A stretch of DNA of 64,000 nucleotides from CAVSJA01 sp963728145 (GCA_963728145.1 CAVSJA010000007.1:434001-498000), one strand, 5' to 3'; shown: positions 36,375-46,027, numbered from the stretch's first letter. Translations and numbers: made by a program. Notes: generated by a model from the sequence alone, not told the origin.

Positions 36375-38033
36375 TCACATTTTATTCAATATCGCGTTAC
36401 CTCTTTCTATTGCTTGAGTAAATGTATTTGTTACATTCGCTTTCCCAATAGCAAATAATAAACGTGCATTTTTTAGCTCTTCTAATACTTGCTTGCTATG
36501 AACTTCAGATAAAATTAATTTCGTTCCCCTGTGTTTTGACTCTTTATATACTTCTTTAATCGTTTTAATTCCGGTAGCGTCAATGATCGGTACCTGTCTC
36601 ATTCGGATGATAAGAATTTTGGGTGGCTTTTCTATAAATTTCATTGCATCTTTAAATTTATAGGCAGCACCAAAAAAGAGCGGCCCTGTAATTTCAAACA
36701 CCTCTATATCTTTGGGAATAGTATAATTTGTTATTGGCTCTTTATCTTTTTCAATATCATTTTCAACAAAATCCTTTGCAAGCACACTCACATCACTGAA
36801 CTTAATCATCTTTCTCATGAATAAAAATACCGCCAGTATCATTCCAATTTCAATAGCCACGGTGAGATCCACAATTACGGTCAATAAAAAAGTCACGAGC
36901 AAAACCGCCGCGTCGCTTCGCGGGCCTTTAATTATACTTGTAAAACTTTCCCACTCGCTCATGTTATAGGCTACTATAACCAATATACCAGCCAATGTCG
37001 CCATAGGTATTAAGGCGGCCCATTTGCCGATAAATGCCATAATGAGAAGTAGCGTAAGTGCGTGAACGATTCCTGCAACTGGCGTTCGGCCTCCATTTTT
37101 TACATTGGTAGCAGTGCGGGCAATAGCTCCGGTTGCGGGGATTCCTCCAAAGATGGATGAAAAGATATTAGCTGTGCCCTGAGCTACCAACTCAACATTG
37201 GATTTGTGATTACCGCCAATCATTCCGTCAGCTACAACTGCCGATAACAAAGATTCAATCCCTCCCAGCAATGCGATAGTGAAAGCGGGTTGCACAAGGT
37301 TTTTAATGGTAGAGAAGTCCAACTCAGGTATTGCCGGAGTTGGTAAAGAAGACGGAATATTTCCAAACTTGCTGCCAATAGTTTCAACGGGCAAATGTAA
37401 TAACTGAACGGTGGCTGTAGTAACCAATATGGCAATTAAGGAGCCCGGTATTTTATGTGTAACTTTTGGCCATAATAAGACAATGACAACCGTTAAAACG
37501 GCAATTAAAGCAGCCTGAAAATTTATGGATTGAAAATAATGAGTGTAACTCTTCCATTTCTCAAAAAAATCAGCAGGTACGGCCCCCATCTGTAAACCAA
37601 AGAAATCTTTCATTTGAGAAGAGAAAATAATAAGCGCAATACCACTAGTAAATCCAACGATTAAAGGATGCGGGATAAATTTTATAATGGCCCCCAATCT
37701 TGCAAAGCCCATTATGATGAGCATAACACCAGCCATAAAGGTGGCGATTATTAAACCATTTATTCCGTGAGTCTCCACAATCCCATACACAATAACAATA
37801 AATGCTCCAGTTGGGCCACCTATCTGTACGCGGCTGCCACCCATTGCTGAAATAATAAAGCCGGCAATTACGGCAGTATATAAACCTTTCTCAGGTGAAA
37901 CGCCACTTGCAATAGCAAAAGCGATCGCCAAAGGCAACGCAACAATACCAACTATTAGCCCAGCCATCACGTCTTTGGAAAACTGAGACCGATTATAGCC
38001 TTTAAGCGTGTCGAACAATTTTGGCCTAAACAT
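36375..38033 (-). CDS. SulP-family anion permease with STAS domain
   Basis: A 552-residue inner-membrane transporter: about 12-14 hydrophobic segments (residues ~20-430) with the Sulfate_transp signature (MGGSRVQIGGPTGAFIVIVYG, GIPATGAIARTATNVKNGGRTPVAG) and a cytoplasmic STAS domain (~445-550; VPIIDATGIKTIKEV). SulP proteins carry sulfate, bicarbonate or other anions with H+ or Na+. The substrate is not clear from sequence. A small membrane-protein gene lies 34 bp upstream in the same direction. Confidence 0.9.
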   Translation of the reverse strand: MFRPKLFDTLKGYNRSQFSKDVMAGLIVGIVALPLAIAFAIASGVSPEKGLYTAVIAGFIISAMGGSRVQIGGPTGAFIVIVYGIVETHGINGLIIATFMAGVMLIIMGFARLGAIIKFIPHPLIVGFTSGIALIIFSSQMKDFFGLQMGAVPADFFEKWKSYTHYFQSINFQAALIAVLTVVIVLLWPKVTHKIPGSLIAILVTTATVQLLHLPVETIGSKFGNIPSSLPTPAIPELDFSTIKNLVQPAFTIALLGGIESLLSAVVADGMIGGNHKSNVELVAQGTANIFSSIFGGIPATGAIARTATNVKNGGRTPVAGIVHALTLLLIMAFIGKWAALIPMATLAGILVIVAYNMSEWESFTSIIKGPRSDAAVLLVTFLLTVIVDLTVAIEIGMILAVFLFMRKMIKFSDVSVLAKDFVENDIEKDKEPITNYTIPKDIEVFEITGPLFFGAAYKFKDAMKFIEKPPKILIIRMRQVPIIDATGIKTIKEVYKESKHRGTKLILSEVHSKQVLEELKNARLLFAIGKANVTNTFTQAIERGNAILNKM

Positions 38034-38067
38034 TCGTATTGCTTGCTGTTTTTGTTTATGACATAAG

Positions 38068-38262
38068 TCACTTTAATTGGCAAACTTTAGTTTCTGGAGC
38101 TGGTGTCCCTTTATTTACGGGCCTTCTAAGGTACACGGCAATCAGGAAAAGCACTATCAAAACAAAAGATGTAATTAGTATTACTTCTATACTAACTCCA
38201 TACACTTTGATTTTATGAGTAAAAGGATGATTTTTTCTATTTAGGATTTTTATACGAAGCAT
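38068..38262 (-). CDS. Small single-pass membrane protein
   Basis: A 64-residue frame with a basic N-terminus, one hydrophobic helix (VSIEVILITSFVLIVLFLIAV, about 24-44) and a basic tail (LRRPVNKG). No family recognised. Its spacing to the SulP gene fits an operon, so it may be an accessory subunit; composition alone cannot prove it is expressed. Confidence 0.45.
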   Translation of the reverse strand: MLRIKILNRKNHPFTHKIKVYGVSIEVILITSFVLIVLFLIAVYLRRPVNKGTPAPETKVCQLK

Positions 38263-38314
38263 ATTGATGCATCTGCGATAACACTGTTGTGAGACTATTG
38301 ACCTTAAAAGCTAG

Positions 38315-38878
38315 TTATGATTTTCTAACAAATTTTGAGAGTATTACAATCGTCTGGTCATTGATCTTACCTTCAATTTGTTCTGTATTTTCTGGTACCA
38401 GTCTTATTTTTCTTACAATTGTTCCTTTTGGGGCATTAAAATTTGCTCCCTTTACATTTAATTGCTGTGTTAGCACCACGGTGTCCCCATTAGCCAGAGC
38501 ATTACCGTTGCTATCCCGATGTATTTCCTGGGTTTCGTAAACGCTAAGCGCCCAGTTAATAACTTCCTCCGGTAACTCCACAGAGTTCATTATTTCACTG
38601 GCCCATTGTTCATCCTTATAGCCATACAAAATGCGGTAACTTAATGCCTGCACACTTTGTGCTTCATTCCAAATGCTTCCAGCTAAGCAACTCCAGTGTA
38701 AGGACGCGGTTTTACTGTTTATTTCAGAAAGGCAGGCGTCGCAAAGAGCCGCTTCATTTTCAATGCTGTCATTATTTTTTGGACTAACAGCATAAGCGAC
38801 TTTTGCATTTTGCGAAACACATAATTCACAAAGAGATTCGCTACGATCTTTCAGCTCTTCAGATATAGGTTTGATCAT
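38315..38878 (-). CDS. PhnA/YjdM-family zinc-ribbon protein
   Basis: A 187-residue protein with an N-terminal zinc ribbon (ESLCELCVSQ ... ALCDACLSEI, two CxxC pairs) and a C-terminal PhnA domain (~120-187: HRDSNGNALANGDTVVLTQQL, VKGANFNAPKGTIVRKIRLV, QTIVILSKFVRKS). The family is named after a gene near the phosphonate operon but is not the phosphonoacetate hydrolase; its role is unknown. It lies 22 bp after the methyltransferase gene, same strand. Confidence 0.8.
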   Translation of the reverse strand: MIKPISEELKDRSESLCELCVSQNAKVAYAVSPKNNDSIENEAALCDACLSEINSKTASLHWSCLAGSIWNEAQSVQALSYRILYGYKDEQWASEIMNSVELPEEVINWALSVYETQEIHRDSNGNALANGDTVVLTQQLNVKGANFNAPKGTIVRKIRLVPENTEQIEGKINDQTIVILSKFVRKS

Positions 38879-38900
38879 ATTTATTTGTTTGCGTACCGGA

Positions 38901-39506
38901 TCATATTTTAATCCAGAACTTTAAGGTGCTATTCATGTCTGTACTCACCACATGAAATCCGGGAGGCACTTCGTCCTCAAGGCTGTGAAAAGTTGCTAAC
39001 CTTGTACCGGCGGGTTTTTTTTCTAGTTGTTTATATAAGTATCGGTTGTAATAGCTAAATAACTCCGGGGAATATAAAATACTATCATCTATCTTATCAG
39101 TTCGATTAAGGTTCTCGTAGAAAGCATTGTAGAAATAGAAATGATCATATTGGGTGAAGTCTATCTGTGTAAAATTCTTCCATATAAAAGAGGAATTATA
39201 AAGGTGCAATCTTTCTCTTGCGACTTCAGCATGTTCAACTAATCTTTGCCTTTGTTCAACTCCTGAAAAAAAAGCCTTTGGTTTGTAATAAGCCGCAGCC
39301 AGGCAAAATTTCCCAACACCACTCCCAATGTCTAAAATTTGGACGTTGTTTTCTACTGCCAGAAAACAGGCAGCTTTTCTCGCGATATGTAGCGGAGTCC
39401 AATGTTTTCTTGCGAGATTTTGTATTGAATTAGGGTACAGCCTGTCAAATTCAATGTCAGAGCTAAGCCATTTCTCGGCCCGATTTATTTTCTCTAGTGA
39501 ATGCAT
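38901..39506 (-). CDS. Class I SAM-dependent methyltransferase
   Basis: A 201-residue protein with the Rossmann-type SAM site: motif I ILDIGSGVGKFCLAAA (~residues 55-70), motif II FFSGVEQRQRLVEHA with the acidic Glu, and a third motif FTQYDHFYFYNAFYENL. The lack of further sequence signatures leaves the substrate open. Part of a minus-strand group with the PhnA-like and DUF983 genes. Confidence 0.75.
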   Translation of the reverse strand: MHSLEKINRAEKWLSSDIEFDRLYPNSIQNLARKHWTPLHIARKAACFLAVENNVQILDIGSGVGKFCLAAAYYKPKAFFSGVEQRQRLVEHAEVARERLHLYNSSFIWKNFTQIDFTQYDHFYFYNAFYENLNRTDKIDDSILYSPELFSYYNRYLYKQLEKKPAGTRLATFHSLEDEVPPGFHVVSTDMNSTLKFWIKI

Positions 39507-39591
39507 ATATTTTCTATTTACATTAAATCTTGGAGTTTATTCTTTATTGGGCGGAAGTGGAAACTCTATTCTGTGTAAAAAGATTGGGATT

Positions 39592-40026
39592 CTAGGAATT
39601 AATTATCTCGGATCTTTCGGTTCTCCAATTAGGGTTATATTTTACAAAAAAAGATAACCAGATAGTTCTTGATAAGCGCATAAACCAGGGTTGGAGAGCT
39701 ATTAGAAGGACTGCATTTGTTCCTATCCACCAGAATAGCCGATTGTCGGACAAGGAAAACCCGATTAGTATCCACCAGGCTATAAAAGAAGAAACAGAAA
39801 ATGCAATAGTAACTGCATAACTAACGTATGCTGTACCATAATAAAATCCGGGTTCAATTTCCATTCGTTGACCGCAAGCAGGGCAATGATTGTGCATTTT
39901 CATAAAGCTCTTGAGTTTGTAGGAGCCATTGTCAAGAAACATATTACCCGTTCTGCATCGCGAGCATTTATGATTGTAAATGCCCCAAAAGTATCCACGC
40001 TTTTTTTCAGTTGTTAGTATATCCAT
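39592..40026 (-). CDS. DUF983 membrane protein
   Basis: A 144-residue protein of the DUF983 family: zinc-finger-like CSRCRTGNMF (~20-30) and HCPACGQRMEIEPGFYYGTAYVSYA (~47-72), then two hydrophobic segments (IAFSVSSFIAWWILIGF, WWIGTNAVLLIALQPWF). Bacteroidota and alphaproteobacterial members often sit near respiratory or cofactor genes, but the function is unknown. First gene of the local minus-strand group. Confidence 0.82.
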   Translation of the reverse strand: MDILTTEKKRGYFWGIYNHKCSRCRTGNMFLDNGSYKLKSFMKMHNHCPACGQRMEIEPGFYYGTAYVSYAVTIAFSVSSFIAWWILIGFSLSDNRLFWWIGTNAVLLIALQPWFMRLSRTIWLSFFVKYNPNWRTERSEIINS

Positions 40027-40452
40027 TTTACACTTTACTTTTTATCAACTTTCTCAAATACAAAATGACGTTTATATTTTGCTCCAATGCCCGATAGTAA
40101 ACTTTCGGAAGAGGAAGACTTTTATCGCTTCTTTTCTTTCAAAGATTCGACTGATCTGCAATAGTTAGCCTTACATCTTCAAAAGCAACAGCAGTTCCTG
40201 CTTTTTACTAAACAAACTCTTGATATTTTTGTATGGTCATTAGTTTGGTGTTAGTGAAGAATGGCTAAAACTGAAATAAGAATAGGGTATGGATTATCTA
40301 AATTTCTGAACTAACTCCATGGCGCCTTGAAAGTCAATTTACTCTTGGTCCTGTGTTTAGCAGACATCCTTATATGCTAGTTTTTGAGTTTTTCATTTTG
40401 CAAAGGTACCTTGTGAGTATTGTCGGTGCGGTAAACCTTTGCAGGGCAAAAA

Positions 40453-40466
40453 CTGATATTTATCAA
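40453..40466. promoter_or_regulatory. FNR/CRP-type operator
   Basis: CTGATATTTATCAA; its complement TTGATAAATATCAG differs from the FNR consensus TTGATnnnnATCAA at one base. It lies 30 bp before the Crp/Fnr start codon, overlapping where the -33 element should be, so it fits autoregulation or control of the divergent genes. Confidence 0.6.
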
Positions 40467-40478
40467 TTTTGTAAAAAC

Positions 40479-40486
40479 TAATTTTG
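40479..40486 (+). promoter_or_regulatory. Bacteroidota-type -7 element
   Basis: TAATTTTG matches TAnnTTTG exactly, 10 bp before ATG 40496, which would give a very short or absent leader. Confidence 0.4.
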
Positions 40487-40495
40487 TCTATAATT

Positions 40496-41203
40496 ATGAG
40501 CATTAAAGGGATTTTCCCAATTGATAAATGGAGCTTTAAAAGAGAATCTATTCTTTCAGATTTGCCTGCAGCTGAATTGGAGATCCTCATGGCAAATAAG
40601 ACAGAAAAAGTTTTCAGAAAAGGAGAAAATATCTTTTGGGAAGGAACTTATCCGGCCGGCATCTTTTATATAATTGAAGGGAAAGTCAAAAAGTATAAAT
40701 TAGATAGGGATGGGAGGGAACAGATTTTTTATGTGGCAAATAAGGGTGAGTTGATGGGTTATCACGCTATTCTTTCAGAAGATCGATATCCTGATTCGGC
40801 AGCAGCGTTAGAAGAAAGTAAACTTGCTTTTATACCTAGAACGGACTTTCTTTCTGCATTGCGAAAGTCAAAGATATTAAACAGACGATTATTAAAAAAT
40901 CTCAGTCATGAGTTTGCGGTGCTTGCCAATAGTCTTTCAGTATTTGCAAACAAGTCTGTGCGGCAACGATTGGCTCTGCAGTTAATTGTACTCAGGGAAA
41001 AGTATAAATTTAACTTTGAGGAAGGCATGGCAGTTGAAATTAACCTTAGCCGAGCTGATTTGGCAAATCTTGTAGGAACAGCAAGGGAGAATGTAGTTAG
41101 GCTATTGTCTGACTTTAAGGAAGATAAAATTTTAGAAACAAAAGGGCGAAAGATAATTGTACTCAATGTTCAAAAACTGATAAAGATTGCGGATTATGAG
41201 TAA
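40496..41203 (+). CDS. Crp/Fnr-family transcriptional regulator
   Basis: A 235-residue regulator from ATG 40496; an upstream TTG at 40484 is inside the promoter-like element and less likely. Cyclic-nucleotide-type barrel (~25-135: KVFRKGENIFWEGTYPAGIFYIIEGKVKKYK, GELMGYHAILSEDRYPDSAAAL), dimer helix, and HTH_Crp (~180-210: EINLSRADLANLVGTARENVVRLLSDF). No N-terminal Cys cluster for an FNR iron-sulfur centre, so it probably responds to another ligand. The FNR-like box at 40453-40466 suggests autoregulation. Confidence 0.88.
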   Translation: MSIKGIFPIDKWSFKRESILSDLPAAELEILMANKTEKVFRKGENIFWEGTYPAGIFYIIEGKVKKYKLDRDGREQIFYVANKGELMGYHAILSEDRYPDSAAALEESKLAFIPRTDFLSALRKSKILNRRLLKNLSHEFAVLANSLSVFANKSVRQRLALQLIVLREKYKFNFEEGMAVEINLSRADLANLVGTARENVVRLLSDFKEDKILETKGRKIIVLNVQKLIKIADYE

Positions 41204-41641
41204 TAGCAATACTATCTGGTACCAGGACCAGTGCTTAGATATTTGAATGTATTTATACATTGCCCTCCCAAAAAATAATTCTATCTCAGCAAAAGTGTAC
41301 GGATAAAAAGACCTGGATTATTTGGTGATATTTTCTTAACTTAATTGCCAGTTCGTCTCCAATTCCCATTTTTATTCATTGCAATCTTTGCAGAGTTGCA
41401 AGAATCCCTACTCCCTGATCTGGAAAGCAAGGTTAATATTTTAAAACTCTTATTTTATTTCCCCAGCCAGGAGTTGAGTTATCTCCTGAATCTAAACCAG
41501 GACATTTATCGTACGGTATGATATAGAGAGTTTGATTTTGTAACGAAATCAAAACGGCAGTTCGACTGCACGTTTTTAGTACTTCTGCCCCTAATCACCT
41601 CCCGGAAAAAACAACCATCTTAACAATCAAAACTTTGCCAA
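41204..41641. other. 438-bp intergenic region
   Basis: AT-rich, no open frame or strong hairpin recognised. It should contain the terminator of the Crp/Fnr gene and the promoter of the haloperoxidase gene; neither was identified with confidence. Confidence 0.4.
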
Positions 41642-43021
41642 ATGGAAAAGCTTTTAAGAAAATCCGACAAACTGCTTGTTATTGGTTTATTCCTGGTTAT
41701 CATTCTATCTGGATGTCGAAAGGATATTGATCAGGAACCCGTTTCTGAAATTCCAACACAATCATTAGCAGGAGAGTTCACCCCAAATTCAGTTTTTTTT
41801 GATTCCTATGTCGCTGTAAGCTGGTACAATTTGATGAATAGATTAATTATCGCTACTCCGGGTCATACACCACCTATTGTTGCCCGCGAGCTAGGTTATA
41901 CAGGAACTGCCTTATATGAATCCGCTGTTGGAGGCAGCTTTTTCTTTCCGACAATGGCTGGTCAATTGAATGGATTGAATGGTTTGCCAAAGAGAGAACG
42001 ATTCAGGATTTATTCATCAACCCTCAGCGCAAACGCAGCAATGGCAAGGATCATAAAGAAACTTTTTGGAAATGCATCTCCAGCTGGCGTTGCGAGTATT
42101 GATTCCCTTGAATCATCGAATTTTAATTTGTATTCTACACCCTTTCCCCCAGAAATCGTTAACCGTTCGCGTGATTTTGGTTATGCGATCGCAGATGCAA
42201 TATTCATATGGTCGTCAACGGACGGTGGGCACCAGGCTTACCTGAATAATTTTCCTCCGGAATATATTCCACCTGTTGGATCCGGTTTATGGGTTCCGAC
42301 GCCGCCTCTTTTTCAACCCGCCATGCTACCCAATTGGGGAAATAACCGTGTAATGGTGCGAGCTAATGGACCTGGGCCAATTGATCCAACAGCTCACCTT
42401 GAATTTTCAATTGCGGCTGGTTCCAGTTTTTATGAAGCTGCTAACCTGGTTTATAAAACGGTCAACAATCTCACAGCAGAGCAGAAAGAGATAGCAAATT
42501 TTTGGGCTGATGGTGGAGGAACGTTCTCACCACCCGGGCACAATATTTCTATTGCGGCTCAATTGATAAGAAATAAAAAACTAAACCTTGGCCAGGCCGC
42601 GGCGTTGTTGGCAAAAGTTGGGATTGCATTAAATGATGCAGCTGTGGTTTGCTGGCGCGCCAAATTCAAACAAAACCTGATGCGACCGGTTACGTATATT
42701 CGAAATTACATTGATCCCAACTGGTCCTCTTTTATCGGCACACCGCCATTTCCGGCGTATACTTCAGGACACTCCACATTTTCGGGCGCTACGGCAAGGA
42801 TCTTATCCCTTCGTTTCGGAAATCATTTTGCTTTTACCGACAGTACAAAACTGCCATATGGATTCAGTACACGTTCATTCAGCAGTTTTAACCAGGCTGC
42901 GCAGGAAGCAGCGATATCAAGATTATATGGTGGCATTCATTATGAATTTGATAATGAAGAAGGACTCCGATGCGGAATCTTGATTGCCGATAATGTTGCA
43001 AGGCTTAGGTGGGAGAGGTGA
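41642..43021 (+). CDS. Vanadium-dependent haloperoxidase/PAP2-family lipoprotein
   Basis: A 459-residue lipoprotein (IILSGC, Cys ~25). All three PAP2/vanadium-haloperoxidase motifs are in order: Lys341-x6-Arg348-Pro (KFKQNLMRP), Ser375-Gly-His377 (TSGHSTFSGA) and Ser-Arg427-x5-His433 (SRLYGGIH). Length and the long helical N-terminal half match Bacteroidota vanadium chloroperoxidase-like proteins rather than short PAP2 phosphatases. It either oxidises halides with H2O2 using vanadate or acts as an acid phosphatase in the periplasm; sequence alone cannot separate these. Confidence 0.87.
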   Translation: MEKLLRKSDKLLVIGLFLVIILSGCRKDIDQEPVSEIPTQSLAGEFTPNSVFFDSYVAVSWYNLMNRLIIATPGHTPPIVARELGYTGTALYESAVGGSFFFPTMAGQLNGLNGLPKRERFRIYSSTLSANAAMARIIKKLFGNASPAGVASIDSLESSNFNLYSTPFPPEIVNRSRDFGYAIADAIFIWSSTDGGHQAYLNNFPPEYIPPVGSGLWVPTPPLFQPAMLPNWGNNRVMVRANGPGPIDPTAHLEFSIAAGSSFYEAANLVYKTVNNLTAEQKEIANFWADGGGTFSPPGHNISIAAQLIRNKKLNLGQAAALLAKVGIALNDAAVVCWRAKFKQNLMRPVTYIRNYIDPNWSSFIGTPPFPAYTSGHSTFSGATARILSLRFGNHFAFTDSTKLPYGFSTRSFSSFNQAAQEAAISRLYGGIHYEFDNEEGLRCGILIADNVARLRWER

Positions 43022-43153
43022 GAGGCAATAGGCAATAGGCAATGGGCAATTGGCAATAGGCAACTTGCAATAGACAATGAGCAATAGACAAACAAGGCTT
43101 CTTTTTTGAATTCTTGCCTATTTGCCCATTGCCTATTGTCTATTGCCTATTGC
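43022..43153. repeat. Heptad GGCAATA repeats forming a long inverted repeat
   Basis: Left part: tandem 7-mers close to GGCAATA (43025-43048 and degenerate copies to ~43088). Right part: the complement (TGCCCATTGCC, TATTGTC, TATTGCC; 43123-43152). The two sides can fold into one long stem between convergent genes, so it can act as a bidirectional terminator. Similar TATTGGT heptads occur at 28048-28065. Confidence 0.75.
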
Positions 43154-43155
43154 TT

Positions 43156-44145
43156 CTATTTTTCCTCACAAATGCTCCATTTTATAGAATTACAGGAGGA
43201 ATAACTCCAGTTTCCGCTTATCCAAACGGAAAAGGTATTTGCTGAATTTGTAAACATGGAAAGGGCAACATCTTTCTTCTCTATTAAATAATTCAAGCTC
43301 ATTGTTTTCAACTTTATGGAATGGCTACCGAAAATCACCGGTGAATACACCAGCATGTATTCAGAAGTATTCCATACTCTTGATCTCGTTTCTGCATAGC
43401 CGCCACCCAATACTGCGAATGTGGTAGCCTCCTGGGCTAACTCCCAGGTTTTCTTAACCCGGAGCTTGCGGGAATCACTCGGAAAGGTGCCGGGAATCGT
43501 AATAGTATGTCTCAGGTATCCAAATATTGAATTATTTCCACCCATCACGGCTGACCATGCATTTGTTCTTACAAAGCAATTCCCATAGGCTCCACCACCA
43601 CCTGCAATTAAACCGGAGGTGCCAGTAATTTCACCTGCCAGCATAGAACAAACGTCGATGCATTTGTCGGGTGGCGGTGGCTCTGTTGGTGGAGGAGCAG
43701 GAGGAACTTCGGATTTGATTAGTGTGAAAACAAGAAAAGATTCAAACTTAATGAGATCATTCAAATCGGGAGGAAAGACTGATCTTATTTTTAACTGATA
43801 GGCTTTTTCGTCCACATTTGCTGCTGCCCATACCTTCTGAAAGTACCCTGAATACTTTTCGTTGATCTTTTTAGTCATTGAGCTCTTATCATCAAAACTC
43901 CTGGCACTGTTCAGCTCACGAATGTCATTTTCGTAGGCCTTATAGGTTTCATCATTGGCTAATTGTTTTTCCAACTGCTCCTTTATTGGTCTTACCAGTT
44001 CAGCAATTTTATTTATTTGATCCTGTGTAATAAGGGATTCCCCCGCGTCTCGTTCGCCTCTTTTTCTTTGTCCCATTGCCGGGGATATCATTAAAATGGA
44101 AAGTAAAATAAGGAGGGCATTTGCGATAGATAATTTCTTTTTCAT
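43156..44145 (-). CDS. Exported protein of unknown family
   Basis: A 329-residue exported protein: signal peptide SILMISPAMGQ, an N-terminal helical, charged region (~30-140) containing QDQINKIAELVRPIKEQLEKQL, a Pro-rich linker (PPAPPPTEPPPPDKC, ~148-162), then a Gly-rich, beta-rich C-terminal domain (AGGGGAYGNCFVRTNAWSAVMGG). Cys pairs suggest disulfides. Last gene of a six-gene minus-strand operon of exported proteins. No family recognised. Confidence 0.65.
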   Translation of the reverse strand: MKKKLSIANALLILLSILMISPAMGQRKRGERDAGESLITQDQINKIAELVRPIKEQLEKQLANDETYKAYENDIRELNSARSFDDKSSMTKKINEKYSGYFQKVWAAANVDEKAYQLKIRSVFPPDLNDLIKFESFLVFTLIKSEVPPAPPPTEPPPPDKCIDVCSMLAGEITGTSGLIAGGGGAYGNCFVRTNAWSAVMGGNNSIFGYLRHTITIPGTFPSDSRKLRVKKTWELAQEATTFAVLGGGYAETRSRVWNTSEYMLVYSPVIFGSHSIKLKTMSLNYLIEKKDVALSMFTNSANTFSVWISGNWSYSSCNSIKWSICEEK

Positions 44146-44244
44146 TTTTTCTGGTTTAATTTATTATGTTCATTTATTGGATAGGGATACAAGGGTCCTG
44201 CCCGGATGAATTCCGGATTTTTTTTATAATACCTGAATGGTTGC

Positions 44245-45954
44245 TTATTGCTTATGCATCGGATTATCGTCGAAACTCATGTAAAGGATAGACGGCGATG
44301 GATTGCTTTTGTCATAGTCCGTTCCCAGGAAAGCAATTTTTATTTTTCTTCCATCAGAATAATTAAAGTGGATTGTAAAATCTTTTACTTCATAAGTGCC
44401 AGAGCCAGGTGCAAGCGCCGGGTTGATGCAATCAATGTATTCATGATACAAAACTTTTACAGCGCCGTTGTCATTAAACTTTCCATCTGCAGTGAAAGTG
44501 ATGACAGGAATTTTTCCATATGCTTCACTCATTTTATAAATACCGTTGAACCTTGCTCCATCTACAGAAGGCAATTGAAAAAACCGGTGGTCGGTTTGAT
44601 TGGGTGTGATGATTAGTTTGTCGCCATCCATACGCAATGGAATATTTCCATAAGGCATTTTTAAAACGCCAACTCCATTGCTGAATGTATAAGTGCCCCA
44701 ATCTCTGCGGTACAATTCGGCTGGTATGCGGGAATCGAAACCATCTAGCCCTGCATTAGGAAACTTAGGTCCAAAATACGCTTGCCCATTGGTTAAGAAA
44801 ATAGGAGTGAAAACATTATACCTTATGCCAGATGAGGCGGAGGTTTGGAGAGAAATGCCTTGCCATACGCCAAGAATACCACCACCTTTTATTGTACCTG
44901 GAGCTAAAACTGGTGCACTACCATCAGTAAATTGTAAGGAGTACAAGAAATTGTCAATCGCATTCTGATAACTCAACCGGTCAGTGGAATAGTATCTTGA
45001 CAAATTGCAGTTCTTCCTTGATTTTAGCACAGCTACTCTTTCGAAACGATTATTGATCTTAACCACAAACAAATCGAGCCCCAGTTCTGTTTTATATGGC
45101 GTACCATTTTCAACTTGCACGCCACCCTTGCCCTGAATATATTCCCAGCCATTAAATGATTTTTTTGCTTCGGTTTTTTGATATTCTGCACCTCCGGCAT
45201 AATGCATCTTCGTTGAGTTATACATCGCCGCAGCTTCATCATAACTTTTTGCAAGAGCCTGTTCCATGCTGCCTGCAAAATTCATCGGTTGCATGATTTG
45301 CATGGCCAGGTGTTCTTCTGCTGGCAGATCCAGCGGTTTAAAAACAACTCCGTCCTGGAATACCTGGTGACTCCATCCGGCCGGAGCGACATATATCATT
45401 AACCCAAATTTTCCCGCGCTGCTATTTGTTGAAACTACAGCTGCATTATTATTATTTGTCATTGGAGATTTTGTTTTATCTAACTGCATACTTGCAAATA
45501 AGGCATCTATCTGTGCACTATAAGCTTCATCATTCAGAAAGATTCTTATGCTTATACTCTTACCAAAGCCGCTGGCCACAGACAAAACTGCGTACATGTT
45601 ATTCCCATCAATTTTTATAGGTACCGCCGCTGAGGTCACCTTCCAACCCTCAGCTGTTGTTTTCGTTTCCGTCTCAGGATTGGGTTCTGCTTTATACGGA
45701 GTTACCACCAGTTCCTTCCATTCCTTTTCAAAATCCTTTTTAGCGTCCCCAGTACTTGTGGTGCTTGCATACATCGCAATTACACAAAAGCTGCCGTTGG
45801 TCGTATTTACATTTGTATAATTTACGACCCCGGCCTTGCTGTCTTTCTTAAAGTCTTTTGGGAGAGTAAAGGTGGCGATGTCAAATTTTTCGGTTTGACT
45901 TATGCCTTGCTGCATGATTGCAGTAAGTAATAAGAGGGTGATCATTTTTTTCAT
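44245..45954 (-). CDS. Exported beta-rich protein of unknown family
   Basis: A 569-residue exported protein: signal peptide IMQQGISQ. Two related N-terminal units (~20-155 and ~180-345) each begin with a predicted strand and contain a conserved helix (FEKEWKELV; MEQALAKSYDEAA) and the pattern FNGW/AEGW. A C-terminal part (~360-569) begins with ILGVWQGIS and reads like a beta-barrel/lipocalin-type domain (GTYTFSNGVGVLKMPYGNIPLRMDGDKLIITP). No enzyme motif. Same operon as the TPR proteins. Confidence 0.65.
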   Translation of the reverse strand: MKKMITLLLLTAIMQQGISQTEKFDIATFTLPKDFKKDSKAGVVNYTNVNTTNGSFCVIAMYASTTSTGDAKKDFEKEWKELVVTPYKAEPNPETETKTTAEGWKVTSAAVPIKIDGNNMYAVLSVASGFGKSISIRIFLNDEAYSAQIDALFASMQLDKTKSPMTNNNNAAVVSTNSSAGKFGLMIYVAPAGWSHQVFQDGVVFKPLDLPAEEHLAMQIMQPMNFAGSMEQALAKSYDEAAAMYNSTKMHYAGGAEYQKTEAKKSFNGWEYIQGKGGVQVENGTPYKTELGLDLFVVKINNRFERVAVLKSRKNCNLSRYYSTDRLSYQNAIDNFLYSLQFTDGSAPVLAPGTIKGGGILGVWQGISLQTSASSGIRYNVFTPIFLTNGQAYFGPKFPNAGLDGFDSRIPAELYRRDWGTYTFSNGVGVLKMPYGNIPLRMDGDKLIITPNQTDHRFFQLPSVDGARFNGIYKMSEAYGKIPVITFTADGKFNDNGAVKVLYHEYIDCINPALAPGSGTYEVKDFTIHFNYSDGRKIKIAFLGTDYDKSNPSPSILYMSFDDNPMHKQ

Positions 45955-46027
45955 AACTAAAATTTATTCACTTGTCTCACATTTCCTTTAAAGCGTTAAA
46001 ATTGAAATCCTTTTCAATCAGCAATTA

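Larger units (their letters stand above)
40027..40495. other. 469-bp divergent regulatory region
   Basis: The region between DUF983 (left) and the Crp/Fnr gene (right). Near the right end are an FNR-like palindrome and a TAATTTTG element. A short plus-strand frame near 40260-40490 (LESQFTLGPVF-like) hints at an outer-membrane gene remnant but is too weak to call. Confidence 0.45.

Noticed and set aside
43022..43153. Possible CRISPR array
   Set aside because: Units are seven bases with no spacers, and the two sides are complementary; this is a stem-forming repeat.
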